64,000 bases of DNA, from NCBI RefSeq assembly GCF_901000735.1, contig NC_081551.1, positions 11,206,171 to 11,270,170 of the forward strand, given 5' to 3'. The DNA comes from Corylus avellana (lineage: Eukaryota; Streptophyta; Magnoliopsida; Fagales; Betulaceae). Of this stretch, positions 1 through 11,667 are shown in pieces. The position numbers were made by a program, and so were the translations under genes. Numbering within the stretch: position 1 is the stretch's first letter; the number at the start of each line of letters is the position of its first letter. The notes under the pieces were generated by a model that searched no databases, was not told the DNA's origin, and saw nothing but the letters and a program-made list of their open reading frames with translations.

Positions 1-128
1 GCCATATCCGACCCAGGCATGATGTAGAAGTGATTCTGCATCAGTTAAAAACTAGGGTATTAAAGAGCTAGTTGTTTTACAAAATTTAATATACAACTGC
101 TACATAAGAACATCTAATCTACACTTAC

Positions 129-1028
129 CATCAATGACTCAAATAAATCCTCCTTCGTGTTTTTTGGTACCTCCTTCCAGTCGTCGGATATCCTAACAAA
201 GGACCCGCTCTTGACAATCTTGCCAGACATCCATCTAAATTTTCCTCCGCTATGTCCTACGGGCTGCCATGCGCCATTATACTCCATGATGATCATTTTC
301 CCATCAGGAACGTCCCACAACTTGTGTGAGTCATTTACGGTCAACACTTCAAATTTATCCTCACGATCTGCATTGATGTTTAATTAACACACAAATGATG
401 AAACAAATATTATTTGAATTTATGTACTAACTACATGTACCATCATGCATAAATATGTACATATTTATGGTTATGAATAGTATACATACATAAATATCAT
501 CCGAACCTGGTCGACAGCCAATACTGGCCAAGTAGGGTCATTGTGCTGCTGACCGTGCGCGTCACCTGTCCCATCATCCAAGTCATCGGAGGCCTGTGTC
601 TCACTATCATCCACACATGCGCTGCTATGTGGCGGCCGATCAAAATAGTCGTGCGACAATAAACCCAGCTGGGTCAATGTGGGTGGCGGGGATCGCAAAT
701 GCTGGGATTCGTCCGGGTCATGAGGAGTAGGCTCATATTGATATCCTAGCTGGGTAAGGCCTGTAGGACGAGATGGGTCAGGAAAATTTGGGCCTAGATC
801 AATTGAAGAGCCGAGAATGTCAAAGACATAATTGTCTCTCGCAAGTGTCTGCCCTTCCACATGCTCTGGAAGTATTGGTCAATACCGTGATTGCTGCCTC
901 AGAAGCATAGCAGCTTCCTGTGACTCATTGTTAGTAAGGTCATGATGCGATCTCGACTCATGGTCACCCATAGTTTGCCACCCAAAAGATTGTGCCCTCC
1001 GTCCTCTTGTCTTCCCCCGAGTACTCAT
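129..1028 (-). pseudogene. Ptta/En/Spm plant transposase-like protein (second CACTA gene), partial
   Basis: The probable start codon is at 1028 (protein begins MSTRGKTRGRR, a basic N-terminus). The frame runs to about 507, with an in-frame TGA near 883. A second exon (about 367-129) encodes a Transposase_24-like stretch containing YNGAWQPVG, then FVRISDDWKEVP and KEDLFESLM. That exon ends at a good donor (GTAAGT, minus strand, 128-123), so further exons lie left of the window. The first intron's borders are approximate because the phases of the two blocks do not match cleanly. In CACTA elements this gene usually follows the TNP2-type transposase, as here. The early stop suggests a decayed copy. 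Confidence 0.7.
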
Positions 1029-1305
1029 ATCAACCTACGAATACATCACGTACCTAATTAATTATGTGTATAGTGTAAGAAATATTCACCACTTATATAT
1101 TGAACAATTGACAATCAATGTAGAAATAAATAACAACATACCAATCCATGTACAATATTTAATTCGTATAGACATATGCTTCGATTGGTGTTAAGCCGGG
1201 TTTGACGTGTTGGATGTCATCATGCAAATCGTAGTGATGATTATTGTTTAATAGGAGTGGCTCACTTTCGTATTAGTTGGCATGGTCATCATGAGGCCCT
1301 TGACC

Positions 1306-1761
1306 CTAACCAACGTCGTAGGCATTTCTAGGTTTAGTCCTCACAGCCCAAGCCCAATTTGGGTTCCTTTCATCTTCGACGTAAAAAATTTGTTGCACTT
1401 GGAAAATTAGTACATATGGCTCATCACTGATCAGTTCTCCCCTATGGACAAAGTTTTTGAAGTTGACAAGCGTTAGGCCATACTCATCCACTTTGTATCT
1501 CCTGTCCCTTGTGTTGTCCGCCCAATCACACTTGAACATAACATACTTCGTCTTGTCGTAATACTTCACCTCAAGAATTTGAGTTAGCTTCTCGTAGTAT
1601 GTTTCACCATCAGCAGTCGGCATGCACACACCACTGTTTTGAGACCTCTTTCCCACATCAAGTGCGACAGTGCGAAAGAACTTGTTGTTGACCACATATC
1701 TGTTATATTGAACTGTTGAGATCAATTGCCCTCTACAATGCATTACTAGTTTGTCACCCAT
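1306..1761 (-). CDS. DUF4216 domain of CACTA TNP2-like transposase
   Basis: An open stretch of 151 residues with the features of the DUF4216 domain found C-terminal in plant CACTA transposases: YYDKTKYVMFKCDWADN, then YGLTLVNFKN, and PYVLIFQVQQIFYVEDERNPNWAW. It is probably an exon of the gene whose DUF4218 part lies at 2100-2896, not an independent gene; the first residue is only the first ATG of the open frame. The function of this domain is unknown. The domain itself has no stop, but neighbouring parts of the same gene do. Confidence 0.75.
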   Translation of the reverse strand: MGDKLVMHCRGQLISTVQYNRYVVNNKFFRTVALDVGKRSQNSGVCMPTADGETYYEKLTQILEVKYYDKTKYVMFKCDWADNTRDRRYKVDEYGLTLVNFKNFVHRGELISDEPYVLIFQVQQIFYVEDERNPNWAWAVRTKPRNAYDVG

Positions 1762-2099
1762 TTCCTTCCTACGTCAATCGTCCGAAAAATCGACCTACGA
1801 GTCATATATAATGATGGAGTGTAGTTAGTGTGGTGAGGGAATATGAATTACAAGGAAATATTTTGGAATTTATTAGGTGTGTATTTCATTAGTCTTACAT
1901 AGTCACGGTACCAATTGCAAAAATGCTCAAAATGTTGGGTTTCCAACTGATCATTCGTCGTTCGCCCCCTGTTTGTAGTTTGCCTAATCGAATCCTTGTG
2001 CATCCTACATTTTGAAATAAAATCCATTAATTATAATTCATAACAAAAGGTGTGGCATGATATGAACATGCATATATTTATTACACAATACTCACATCT

Positions 2100-2896
2100 G
2101 CAATTAGAGGAACTCGTCTAAGTTAAACATAATACAACAGTAAATCTGTGTCAGTGTGAGTTGGTCGGGGACGACTCGTGTTCCCGCCCTTTTAGACCCA
2201 TCCGAGTTTTATTGCGGCCTATTGTGAAATGTCGATGCGTTCTATAAATACATCGAGCAGAACGTCACCAACTCGGTTGCTATGTAGCCCTCCGCAACGC
2301 AGCCCTCAGGAGCCACTTTATTGCGCACAGTAGATTTCAACCCCCCAAGGCATCTACATATCAAAACCAGTCAATCATTGCATTTAGTAATTGTTTTTAA
2401 ATAAATATAGGGTGACAAAATTTATATTTTAATATTTTAAGCGAAATTTTACCTCTCTCGGATACATCCACCTATATTGTACCAGTCCACCGAATCGGCA
2501 TTCACGGATAAGATGCACGACAACGTGAACTATGCTGGTGAAAAAACTAGGGGAATATACATGTTCCATCTTACACAAAGTGATACAGATGTCAGACTCA
2601 AGTCGGGTCATATACTATTGTGTCAACGCTGTTGAACATATGTCCCTAAAGAATGCAGACATATCAACCAGAGGTCTAACCACGTTACCTAGCAGTGATT
2701 CATGCAATGCAATCGGGAGAAGCTGTTGCATCAATATGTGACTATCATAACTCTTCAAACCCGATATCGTCTGTTCCTTAAGTTTTACACATAGGAAAAT
2801 GTTCGAGGCATATCCATCTGGCACCCTTACATTTTGAGGCACTTTCAAAAAATTAGTTTCATCCTCATTTGACATCGTGTGGCAAGCATGGGGCAT
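2100..2896 (-). pseudogene. DUF4218 part of CACTA TNP2-like transposase
   Basis: The minus strand encodes GLKSYDSHILMQQLLPIAL and, in another frame, LESDICITLCKMEHVYSP, then VHLIRECRFGGLVQYRWMYP. These are hallmarks of the DUF4218 domain. Further down (about 2340-2160) comes RNKVAPEGCVAEGYIA, again typical of the family. The parts lie in different frames and there are stops near 2230, so the region is broken. The catalytic Transposase_21 domain normally precedes this region and would fall in or beyond the gap that starts at 2937. Confidence 0.8.
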
Positions 2897-2936
2897 ATAG
2901 ATTCTCTCATCATCGCTCGTGAAAGGATGAAGTGTA

Positions 2937-3036
2937 NNNNNNNNNNNNNNNNNNNNNNNNNNNNNNNNNNNNNNNNNNNNNNNNNNNNNNNNNNNNNNNN
3001 NNNNNNNNNNNNNNNNNNNNNNNNNNNNNNNNNNNN
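2937..3036. other. Assembly gap (100 N)
   Basis: Exactly 100 N, the usual placeholder for a gap of unknown size. The left side is CACTA transposase and the right side is an LTR, so the gap hides at least one transposon boundary. Confidence 0.99.
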
Positions 3037-3935
3037 TATACTTAGAATAATGGTGATCTTAATATCAAGGATAAGGAGGATTTGCAATTTTATTAAGATT
3101 TATATGGAGTTAGGTAAATAGACTTAATGTGAAAGATGATGGAAAATTGCTAGTTATAATTTTAGTGGGTTATTGAAAGAAAAGTCACATTTTTTTGGAC
3201 GCCGAAAATTCCATGAGTGACCTTAAATAAAACAGTTTTAGAAATTTATAGAATGATGAGAAAGGAAGATTTTAAAAGTGGTTTCATGATTTTTGGACGC
3301 TTGTAGAAGGAGTTATGATTTTTAGAAGATGCAAATGTCAAAACAGGAATTTCAGTCAAACAGAGGCACAGGATTTCGAGGGACTTTGAGGTACCAAAAC
3401 GTTATAGGTTGCTATGATTTTTGATATGTTGTGGGTCTATGAATGAGGAAAATTTCAAGCCAAATTTCGTGTCATTTGAAGTTAAATTGAAAAAGTTATG
3501 ATTTTTCCAAGTTTGATAGGTCAAGCTGCAGAGTAGTTGAAGTACCTGCGATTTGGGAAATTAATTGGATGGGTTAATGATGCCTATAAGCCACGATTTT
3601 TTAGTATGTGGTAGTCAAAAGGTTTAGGTTCATTGAGGATTAATTGTAGATTTTTATGACCACGTTCTAATGTAAATGCATGAAGAATTTAAAGCTAGAC
3701 AAGTCACCAAGCTCAAGATGACACATGGCATTGTATGAGAAGTTGCTTAGGGACCAAGTTTAAGTTGCTTGGTTGACACCTAAACTTACAGATGGCATAC
3801 AGCATGCTCCCACTGCTTTCTCGGTGAACACCTGGGCAGCTAATGTGTCAAGCTTACTTGACACTTGTACTGGTTCAGCAGGTGGCTAGAGTGCAAGTAG
3901 GACAAATGTCCCACGTACAGCCAGCTCTTACATCT

Positions 3936-3941
3936 TATAAA
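3936..3941 (+). promoter_or_regulatory. TATA box of the long LTR
   Basis: TATAAA in the context CATCTTATAAAGGGGAGC, which is typical of an LTR promoter. The purine tract that follows would lie in the R/U5 part. Confidence 0.5.
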
Positions 3942-4002
3942 GGGGAGCAATTTTCCCCATTTGCTCACAGCTCAAGTGAGCGTGAGATGAGGGAGAGAAC
4001 CG

Positions 4003-4130
4003 GAAGAAGAGAAGAAAGAAAGAGGAAAAAAAAAAAAAAGGAAAGAGAGGAGAAAAGAAAAGAGAGAAGAAGAAAAGAAAGAAGAGAAAGAAAGAGGAGG
4101 ATGAAGAATAAAAAATTAAAAAAAAAAATA
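4003..4130 (+). repeat. Purine-rich (GA/A) tract
   Basis: About 125 bases of almost pure purine. It gives long open frames on both strands that encode only lysine/arginine/glutamate or serine/phenylalanine runs and are not genes. Confidence 0.8.
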
Positions 4131-4909
4131 TGAGAATTCTCCAAGGTAATATTTTCATATCTTTTATGGTATTTTTAGTATGTAGCTAAATTCATAATAT
4201 TAAGTTGATGCTTACTATGTTTAGATGCTAATACGTCTTATGATAATTACAGTGATTGTTGTAAATGTTTCTAAGCTTTTGATATTGGGAGTAAGTTGCT
4301 AAATTAAATGGCTTTGGAGGAGAAGAATAGTATGGCTAGATAAACTTCTTGATGATTCTATAGTAATAAGAATATTATAACCTTGGTGTTTTAGTGCAAA
4401 GCAATGGATTGGAATAAGGCCTTAGTTGAGTTGATTATTAGAATTTTATGGGAAGCATATAAATCAAGCATGGTAGGGTTTGATGTCACTATAATGTTTT
4501 TGGTTAAGGATAGACGATGGTGGGATAGAGATTAGAGTTAAGATCCTTAGCAACTAAAGTGATGCATGATTGAGACTTGAAAATGAATTGATGACTAAGG
4601 TACTTTTTACCTCCGTTGTAGGAATTGTGAGTTGGATGCGGATTCAATATAAAGGCATGCAATGCCAGGTAAGGGGGCACAACACCAAAAACCCCAACAG
4701 ATTTTATTATAAATCTTTTAGAAAAATGTTGGAGATTTTATAAAGAATCCACTTACATGATTTTCAATTGCACTTCCTTCCATATTTTAATGACAAGTTT
4801 TATTTATTTATATGTCATTGTTTAAGAATTTTACGTGATACAGTTACCCTATTTCATGATTTATGCATGACTGTAATTATGAATGAAAAGAGCTTTCAAA
4901 GTTCATGGC

Positions 4910-5092
4910 ACAGATGAGTTTACAGATCATATGAAATGTTATATGTACATTCATGACACAGTATACAGTTACAGATGAGTTTACAGATCATATGAAATGT
5001 TATATGTGCATTCATGGCACAGTATACAGTTACAGATGAGTTTACAAATCATATGAAATATTATGTGTGCTTTCATGGTTATAAATGTTTAA
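4910..5092 (+). repeat. Three 61-bp tandem repeats inside the LTR
   Basis: The phrase ACAGATGAGTTTACAGATCA recurs at 4910, 4971 and 5032 (the third copy has one change), giving a period of 61-62 bp. The copies are nearly identical, so the expansion is recent relative to the LTR. Confidence 0.85.
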
Positions 5093-5878
5093 CCCGAGAC
5101 ACGATTATAGTGACGATCGGTATCGCATAGGGTAACATGGCAAGCACACCGAAGGACGGTTACGAGAAGGTGTGTGCTACTGGCTAGGTGGCCTTCACCT
5201 AGGGAAGTTCTCAACCTGGTAGCTCTCCCCTGTGACGACAAGATGAGCATATAGGTCCTTCGGGACAAGCCAACGTGCGCCGCTCACGGTAAATTTGTGG
5301 TGTCGGGTCAAAGGGTAAAACATAATTTGAGAAAGGAAAGTTAAAAAAAGAAGTGCTTACTCATTTTGCAACTATCATGCTTATTTTGTTAATTATGTTA
5401 CTCTGCATAAATTGTTATTATGCAAAACAGAGATTTTGACATAAAATCTGCATAGCGTGTTTTATAGCATCTTGGTGTTGTGACTACTTACTGAGTTGTC
5501 GAACTCACCCCTTCTCCCTATACATCTTTTTCAGATTGTTCTATATATCGTAGTACTGAAGACATGGGTACCGGTGGGCCTCTTAGTTGTTAAAGATCCT
5601 ATCGCAGCTTTGCAGAAGCAGTAGCAATAGAAGTGTCTGAGACTCCATTCTATAGACTAGACAGCTTTGGTTAAGCATAGATAGTGTAACTTTATTGCTA
5701 ATGAGATTATTGTATACTAGCACATTATGTGTTTGTGATTTTATAATGAGAGATTATAGTATCCTGTGATGTTATATTTCTGTGGTGATCTTATATTAGG
5801 AGAAATATATATATATTTTAATAAGTATATGTTATAATTGCTCCCAATCGCTCTACCTCTAGAACTTGGGGCGTTTCA

Positions 5879-6961
5879 ACTATATCCAACATAGCACAGG
5901 ATTCAGAATTGTTACAGATTAGGAATGAGATCAGGCAAATGCAGGCATATTTCTTAGCTAGAGATGAACACTATCGGTCCATCCATGAAGATATCAACAG
6001 CAGGAGGTACCAGGAGGATCAGTACAATGCAATAATGAAGAGTTTCCAAGAGTTGTCAAATGCACCAAAACAGAAAGATAAGCATGTATCTTATGGTAAT
6101 ATGGAGAATAATTTCAGCTAAAGTTCTTAAGGGGGAAATCATGCAAAGGATGGTTTTCACACTAAGTCTATCTGATTGGTTTCAAGAATTACATAAATCA
6201 AATTCTTTTTCTTCTTGGGATGATTTTGCTAGGGCATTACAGACTAGGTTTGGTATGGGATCTTATGATGATCATATGGAAACTTTGTATAAACTGAAAC
6301 AAGGGGATCCTTATAAGATTATAAAAAATAATTTGAAATTTTAGCCAATAGAGTGGACGATTTACTAGAAGCACATAGACTGAGTTGTTTTATGGGGGGG
6401 GTTGAAGGATGAAATTCGGTTAGGGGTGAAGATGTTTAAACCTCAGACTTTCATTGATGCATTTTCCTTAGCCAAAATTCAAGAGGATTATGTGTTTAAT
6501 TTTAAGAAAAGTACTAAGCCACAATGGAATGCAAATCCTTATAATCATATTGTCATAAATTTTATGGGAGAGAATAAAAGTAGTGGTTATGTGGGAGGAA
6601 AAACAAATTTTTTTGTGGATAGCAAAAGAATTTTGAGAATGCTAACAATGCAAATAATAAGAATAAGTCTAGTCTCCCTGTCTATGGTGAGGCAGTTCTG
6701 CTAGTATAGAAAATTTCTAATGCTGAGATGATGGAGAGGAGGAAAAAAGGCTTGTGCTATAACTGTGATGCTAAATGGAGTCATGGCCATGTTTGTGCTT
6801 CACCAAGACTATTCCTTATTGAGGAGATTGAGGAAAATGTGGACAAGTTAAAGGAAGTTGAGGAGGAAGCAGATCCAGGTGATTTTTTTTTATAAGAATT
6901 TCCTGAAATTTCTTTAAATGCAATTATTGGAAACCATACTCCTAAGACTATGAGGATTGTA
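5879..6961 (+). pseudogene. Ty3-gypsy gag and start of protease, degenerate
   Basis: Three frames together give a plant gypsy Gag. A Retrotrans_gag segment (6175-6340) contains SSWDDFARALQTRFGMGSYD. A following part (6402-6500) contains KDEIRLGVKMFKPQTF. A zinc knuckle near 6750-6795 reads CYNCDAKWSHGHVC. At 6895-6958 the sequence resembles the start of the retropepsin domain (PEISLNAIIGNHTPKTMRI). Frameshifts and stops (for example near 6121 and 6345) separate the parts. The rest of pol is missing at the N gap. Whether the integrase at 8198-8790 belongs to the same copy cannot be decided. Confidence 0.8.
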
Positions 6962-7061
6962 NNNNNNNNNNNNNNNNNNNNNNNNNNNNNNNNNNNNNNN
7001 NNNNNNNNNNNNNNNNNNNNNNNNNNNNNNNNNNNNNNNNNNNNNNNNNNNNNNNNNNNNN
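6962..7061. other. Assembly gap (100 N)
   Basis: Exactly 100 N. On the left is the beginning of a gypsy protease; on the right is non-coding LTR-like sequence. The missing protease, reverse transcriptase and RNase H could lie in the real gap. Confidence 0.99.
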
Positions 7062-8196
7062 TGTTTTCTAGCATTTTTAGGGTTTTTGAAGAAAAGAAAG
7101 CATTTCTGGAAAGTTTCAAGCTTAAAGGACAATTTGGGAGAAAAGCTGGAAGTCAAGGGATCGAGCGCATTTGTGCTCGATCGCACAAGCAGAAGGCTTG
7201 AGCGCAAAAGAGGAGGGATCGAGCGCGCTCGAGCGCCAACATGCGGAATGACTCCTATTTCACCTAGGATTGGTTTTCAATATCCTAATTGGACTAGGAG
7301 GCTAACCTCCAAGTTTATTAGGTTTACTAGGGCTTCTAGGGATTTCCTAAGCCTATAAATAGACCTCTACTCATTGAGAAAATAGAGAAGAATTGGAGGC
7401 TCAAGCAATAAGCGTTTTCGGTTTCTTCTTTTCCCTTTTTAGTTTTAATTTTATTTAAATTATGTGTAGCTAATATTTTAGTTAGGGCTCGATTGAAGCC
7501 CTTGTCATGTATTTTTAGGATTTTAATATTGGCGCATTTGCTGCAATTATATTTAAATATTTAACTTGGTTATTTCTGTTTAATCGAATTCCTCATATGC
7601 ATGTGTTGGATTTGTTATTTGTGTCAATTTGGATGACCGAGTCCTGGGCATAATAAAGTGACAAAAGAATCTCCTCACGGGTTCTTGGATTAATCAACAT
7701 GGAAAACCGGGAGTAGATACAATGCCCTAGGTTTCATGTGTTTGTCGATTTCCATACATTTATGCTTTCTTGAAGAACAACTTAGTAGATACCATGCTAA
7801 ATCCTTTGAGAAAGAAAATAATTAGAGTAGATACCATGCTTAATTCGTTGCTTAGGGAGATCAATAGTTTAAGGAGTAGATATCATGCCCTTATGTTGAC
7901 AAACATTAAGTATATCAATGTAATTGTTAGCATTGGCATATTGTTATCTTAATTAGGTGTGATTAGCGGTGGATGTCAAAACCCTAACCCTAGTTCTTAT
8001 TTTTATCTTTTATTACCTTTTTATGTTATTATTAAATTAAATATGTGACATTTTAATTAATTCGGTTAATTAATTAGGAAAATCATTCTAAGCATAATTT
8101 CACAATTCTCGTGGGAATGATCTCATATTTGTTTGCTATACTATTGTTCTAATTTTGTGCACCTGCGAGTAAAACTTACCGAATATTCGCCTATTA
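7062..8196 (+). mobile_element. LTR-like fragment of a second retroelement family
   Basis: Non-coding sequence with a TATA-type box (CCTATAAATAG, about 7352-7362). It ends with GTGCACCTGCGAGTAAA before gypsy integrase sequence resumes. The TATA region (TTCCTAAGCCTATAAATAGAC) and the end motif resemble those of the minus-strand LTR at 18921-20259, so the two belong to related families. The left end is lost in the gap and the right end is uncertain. Four short segments around 7690-7900 repeat the phrase GTAGATACCATGC with variations. Confidence 0.5.
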
Positions 8197-8197
8197 A

Positions 8198-8790
8198 TTT
8201 AGATGATATTTGGAACAACAAGTTTTTGACCTGTCTTAAATTTTGCACCAGCTATCACCCTCAAACTGATGGGCAAACTGAAATTGTAAATAAGTGTTTA
8301 GAGACTTATTTGAGGTGTTTTGTGCAAGACAGGCCTAAACAATAGGTGTCATGGTTACCATGGGTTGAGTATTGGTATAATACTACTTGGCATTCATCTA
8401 CAAAGTTGACACCTTTTGAAGTAGTGTTTGGCTTACCTCCCCATGGTTGCTCACCGACATATCGGGGACTACAAAATTGGCCGCCGTGGATGAAATTCTT
8501 ACAACCCACCTGCAAATTGTCTCTTTTGTTGAAGAATATGCAGCATGCACAACAAAGGATGAAGAAATTTGCAGAATTAAAGCATTGAGAAAGAGTTTTT
8601 GAGGTGGGACAACTTGTTTACCTTCGTCTATAGCCTTATCGGTAGCTTTATGTGGCTGTCTAAAAGTCGTTGAAGTTAACCCGCGGTTTTTTGGCCCTTT
8701 TACTATCATCAAGAAGATTGGTGAAGCTGCTTACAAGTTGGATTTGCCATCATCAGCTCGGATCCATCCCTTTTTCATGTTTCCCAATTG
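8198..8790 (+). pseudogene. Ty3-gypsy integrase, C-terminal half
   Basis: The frame reads SYHPQTDGQTEIVNKCLETY, then a TAG where tryptophan is expected (8343-8345), then WLPWVEYWYNTTWHSSTKLT and PFEVVFGLPP. This is the end of the integrase core, including the glutamate of the catalytic DDE triad (TDGQTE). After 8588 other frames give FEVGQLVYLR and later GEAAYKLDLPSSARIHP, the conserved integrase C-terminal region. At least two stops and several frameshifts make it non-functional. Reverse transcriptase is not present in the window. Confidence 0.9.
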
Positions 8791-9032
8791 AGATTGAAGT
8801 TGGGTACAACTAATTCATGGGCTAAAAGTGACAAAGCTTAGGAAGGAAAGAGGCAGGGTTGTGTTTGGAGTCGAAGAAGAGTGAAACATAGAAGATGGAA
8901 GCTAGCTGCAGGAAAGTAAAAGGAAAAGCAAAGTCAATAAAGCAAAAGGACACATAGCACAAGCTGAGGAAGAAGTGGAGGAATGCTTAACAGCTGGATT
9001 GCAGCTGGAGGAAGTTGAGTTTAAAGGGGAGT

Positions 9033-9335
9033 CACGTGTAGTTAGATAAAGCTTCTAGAAGATTGTTCAGCTATTGGTTTAAACTGAATTGGAACTGTTA
9101 ATTGCTTGTAATAAGTAATTAGAAGATTACTCCATATATAAGCACCTCAATAGTTAATTAGAGGTTATGGAAATTGATCCAGACTTTGTCTAATTGGAGA
9201 GTAACCTTCTCGAACAGGTGTTTAGCATTCTACAAAGAGTAATATTCAAAAAAAGATTCTCTTAGCATTCCATTTTCATTTTTTTACTTTACATAAATCT
9301 TCACATATACAATCTCAAAGTACTCTCATGTTACA
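9033..9335 (+). mobile_element. 3' LTR of the gypsy element
   Basis: A polypurine tract (AAAGGGGAG, 9024-9032) precedes it. A TATA-type box (CATATATAAGC) lies near 9132-9141. The end is placed at TCATGTTACA by the usual CA terminus and is approximate. No 5' partner LTR is seen. The second copy of the large duplication (20260 on) starts inside this LTR, at the position equal to 9221. Confidence 0.5.
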
Positions 9336-9546
9336 AAATGTAACTATGTCTATGAACAATGTTACTTGTTAGTGTATAAAACTAATACAAGTATACGAAT
9401 TTGAAACTTCTATAATTCTATTAATTATTAATTAAGTGTATAAGACCATGGGATTGATAAGTGGTTGGACACTTAGTGTGTATGTGTGACACTTTAATTT
9501 AGTGGTTGGACACTTAATTAAGTTTAAACTATGTAATGGTGATAAC

Positions 9547-10515
9547 TAAATAATACTATATATTATATGATAATAGACTAATAGTGATTAGTGTGTGTGT
9601 ATGTATGTGATATAATGACATTATATGATAATAGTGTGTGAGTCTATGACTAACTAACTATGTTACTTATTTGTTAGTTAACAATGTGTGATGTTATATA
9701 CAAATTATTATAATTTAATTTTAAAAATTTAACATATTAAATTATTAATTATTACATATACGATATTTAGATATTAAGTTATTAACTATTAACTGCTACT
9801 ATTAGACTACTAGTTAGTAACTTAGTAAGTTAGTATATTATATATATTGTATTATTTGACTTACACCAAGTCAAGTGAGTAATTTATTAATGTTTTATTA
9901 ATTTTTATATTGCTTATTTTTTAATTTTTTAATTTATGGAATCAAATAACGTCTACATTGTTAATGCCTTAATAATATATATATATATTTTGGATCAAAT
10001 GATTTAATGGTGTTAGTATTAACAATTTAACATATTATCTAAAATTCTAAATAATACTATATGTTATATGATGATAGTGATTAGTGTGTGTGACATAATG
10101 ACATTATTTGATAATAGTGTGTGACAATTGACATTAACTAACTATGTTACTAGTTTGTTAGTTAATAACTTAATAGTGTGTGACGTTATATACTAATATT
10201 ATAGTTTAATTTTAAGAATTTAACATATTAATTACTACATATACAATATTTAGATATTAAGTTATTAACTATTAACTAATACTATTAGACTACTAGTTAG
10301 TAACTTAGTAAGTTAGTATATTATATATATTGTATTATTTGTATACACTAAGTCAAGTGAATAATTTATTTGCTTTATTAATTTTTACATTGCTTATTTT
10401 TTAATTTTTTAATTTATGGAATCAACTAACGTCTAACATTGTTAATGCCTTAATAGTTTGTTCTTTTTTCTTTTTTTGATCAAATGATTTAATGGTGTTA
10501 AGTACTAACAATTTA
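9547..10515 (+). repeat. Internal duplication with 480-bp period
   Basis: Two diverged tandem copies of an AT-rich block. For example, TGCTTATTTTTTAATTTTTT occurs at 9911 and again at 10391. Flanking phrases such as TTAACTATTAACT and GACTACTAGTTAGTAACTTA repeat with the same spacing. There is no coding sequence. The same structure is present in copy 2 at 20586-21554. Confidence 0.75.
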
Positions 10516-10879
10516 ACTGTTTTAACATATGATAATACTACTGATTAGTGTCTAATTATACTAAATAATGTTAAATAATACTATAAGTTTTAAACCTATT
10601 TACTTAAAAATCGTTTGTTTTAGAGTTCTGATGGGGTACTATACACACATGTTTCTTGAGTTAATTAAACGGTTAGGATTCAATTAAATACAATTTTGTG
10701 TTTAAGTTTAACGGTTTAGATCAATTATTAATAACTAAGAGGCGATCTCACCTTAAATTACGCATACTAGATTATTCTTATAATTTGAAATTTGAAATAT
10801 TTCATATGTCGAAAAATTGGAAATCATCTTAGAATCATAGCCGTCCAATTTAATTTAATTTAATCCGTGCCGTTGGATT

Positions 10880-11560
10880 TGATAAATGGAATACAGTTGT
10901 AAGCCATTCCGAACGTGAGAGTTATATGGTGTTCCACACGACACATTGAGCTCACTATTGAGCATTCTGAATTGAACGAGAAAATAAAGATTAAAATAAA
11001 CGATCAAGATCATTTAATGTGCTCGCATGGAACCGGTTTCACCATCTCACGCACTTTAAGGATAACTTCAATCTCAGATAACTTCCCCACGCACGCACAG
11101 TCAACAAGACTAATATAGTGTCAGGAGTCTCGGTGTGCACACAAGCTGTCTCAACCGTCCAGCTTTTTTGATGAAATATAAGATGTTGGATGCTTGTAAT
11201 GGATGACAGCTGTAAAGCATTTGATCATGAAGGATTTATATGGTGTATCAGAATTTCTGTAATCTTCCCCTGATTGAGTTGATCCGACAACTGATATTCA
11301 ATCACGCATGCAGAGGATAAGATCAGCAGCTTTTGTTCCCCACGCATGCACAGTCACTGAGACTGACACGGTGACAGGCGTCTCTATATGCATGTGGGTT
11401 GTCTCAGCCCTCCAAATTTTTTTAGGAAATCTTGGTCGTTGGATACGTGTAATGGAAGATAGTTGTAAAGCATTAGATCATGTAAAAGTTATATGGTGTA
11501 TCGCAAGCTTCGTAAACATGCCCTAATTGATTTGATCTAACGAGTGAAATTAAATTGTAA
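10880..11560 (+). repeat. Three diverged tandem modules in the hAT 5' region
   Basis: The phrase TTATATGGTGT recurs near 10923, 11236 and 11489. Each time it is preceded by a variant of GTAATGGA..ACAGCTGTAAAGCATT and followed by related sequence. Between them are two versions of a CACGCATGCACAGTCA-type block. These look like old, diverged repeats of about 250-310 bp. Short open frames here are not gene-like. Confidence 0.5.
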
Positions 11561-11659
11561 AAAGATTTATATAATCCACGAACCCTATTAAATGAGCACA
11601 CCAGATTTAATTAGAAATGGTCGCATGGGATCATTGTTTTGGTAAACCAAACGTCATGA

Positions 11660-11667
11660 CACGTGGC
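11660..11667 (+). promoter_or_regulatory. G-box / ABRE-like element in hAT upstream region
   Basis: CACGTGGC matches the plant bZIP-binding G-box/ABRE core. An inverted CCAAT box (ATTGG) lies at 11680-11684. Both are also present at the same places in copy 2 (22699-22706). Pyrimidine-rich sequence and an intron-like stretch follow, so this may be the promoter side of the hAT transposase gene. The role is inferred from sequence alone. Confidence 0.35.

Larger units (their letters stand above)
1..2936 (-). mobile_element. CACTA (En/Spm) DNA transposon, partial
   Basis: Minus-strand coding blocks appear in the order usual for plant CACTA elements: DUF4218-like, DUF4216-like, then a separate Ptta/En/Spm (Transposase_24-like) gene. 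The 5' side, where the Transposase_21 catalytic domain should lie, is lost at the N gap, and the 3' side runs off the left edge. No CACTA terminal repeat is visible. The reading frames contain in-frame stops, so the copy looks dead. Superfamily assignment is from recognised domain sequence; no search was run. Confidence 0.85.
3037..5878 (+). mobile_element. Long LTR of a Ty3-gypsy-type retrotransposon
   Basis: A non-coding stretch of at least 2.8 kb, organised like a plant gypsy LTR. It has a TATA box at 3936-3941 followed by GGGGAGC, then a purine-rich tract (about 4003-4130). Further on is a block of scrambled CG-rich sequence around 5100-5300, and then a segment around 5490-5535 resembling the 3' part of long gypsy LTRs. 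It ends with GGGGCGTTTCA just before gag-like sequence. The 5' end is lost in the gap, no second LTR is seen, and no tRNA primer site is evident after position 5878. The assignment to gypsy rests on this layout and the following gag. Confidence 0.6.

Noticed and set aside
3843..4158. Open frames on both strands at 3843-4158
   Set aside because: They come from the purine-rich tract in an LTR and encode only Lys/Arg/Glu or Phe/Ser runs.
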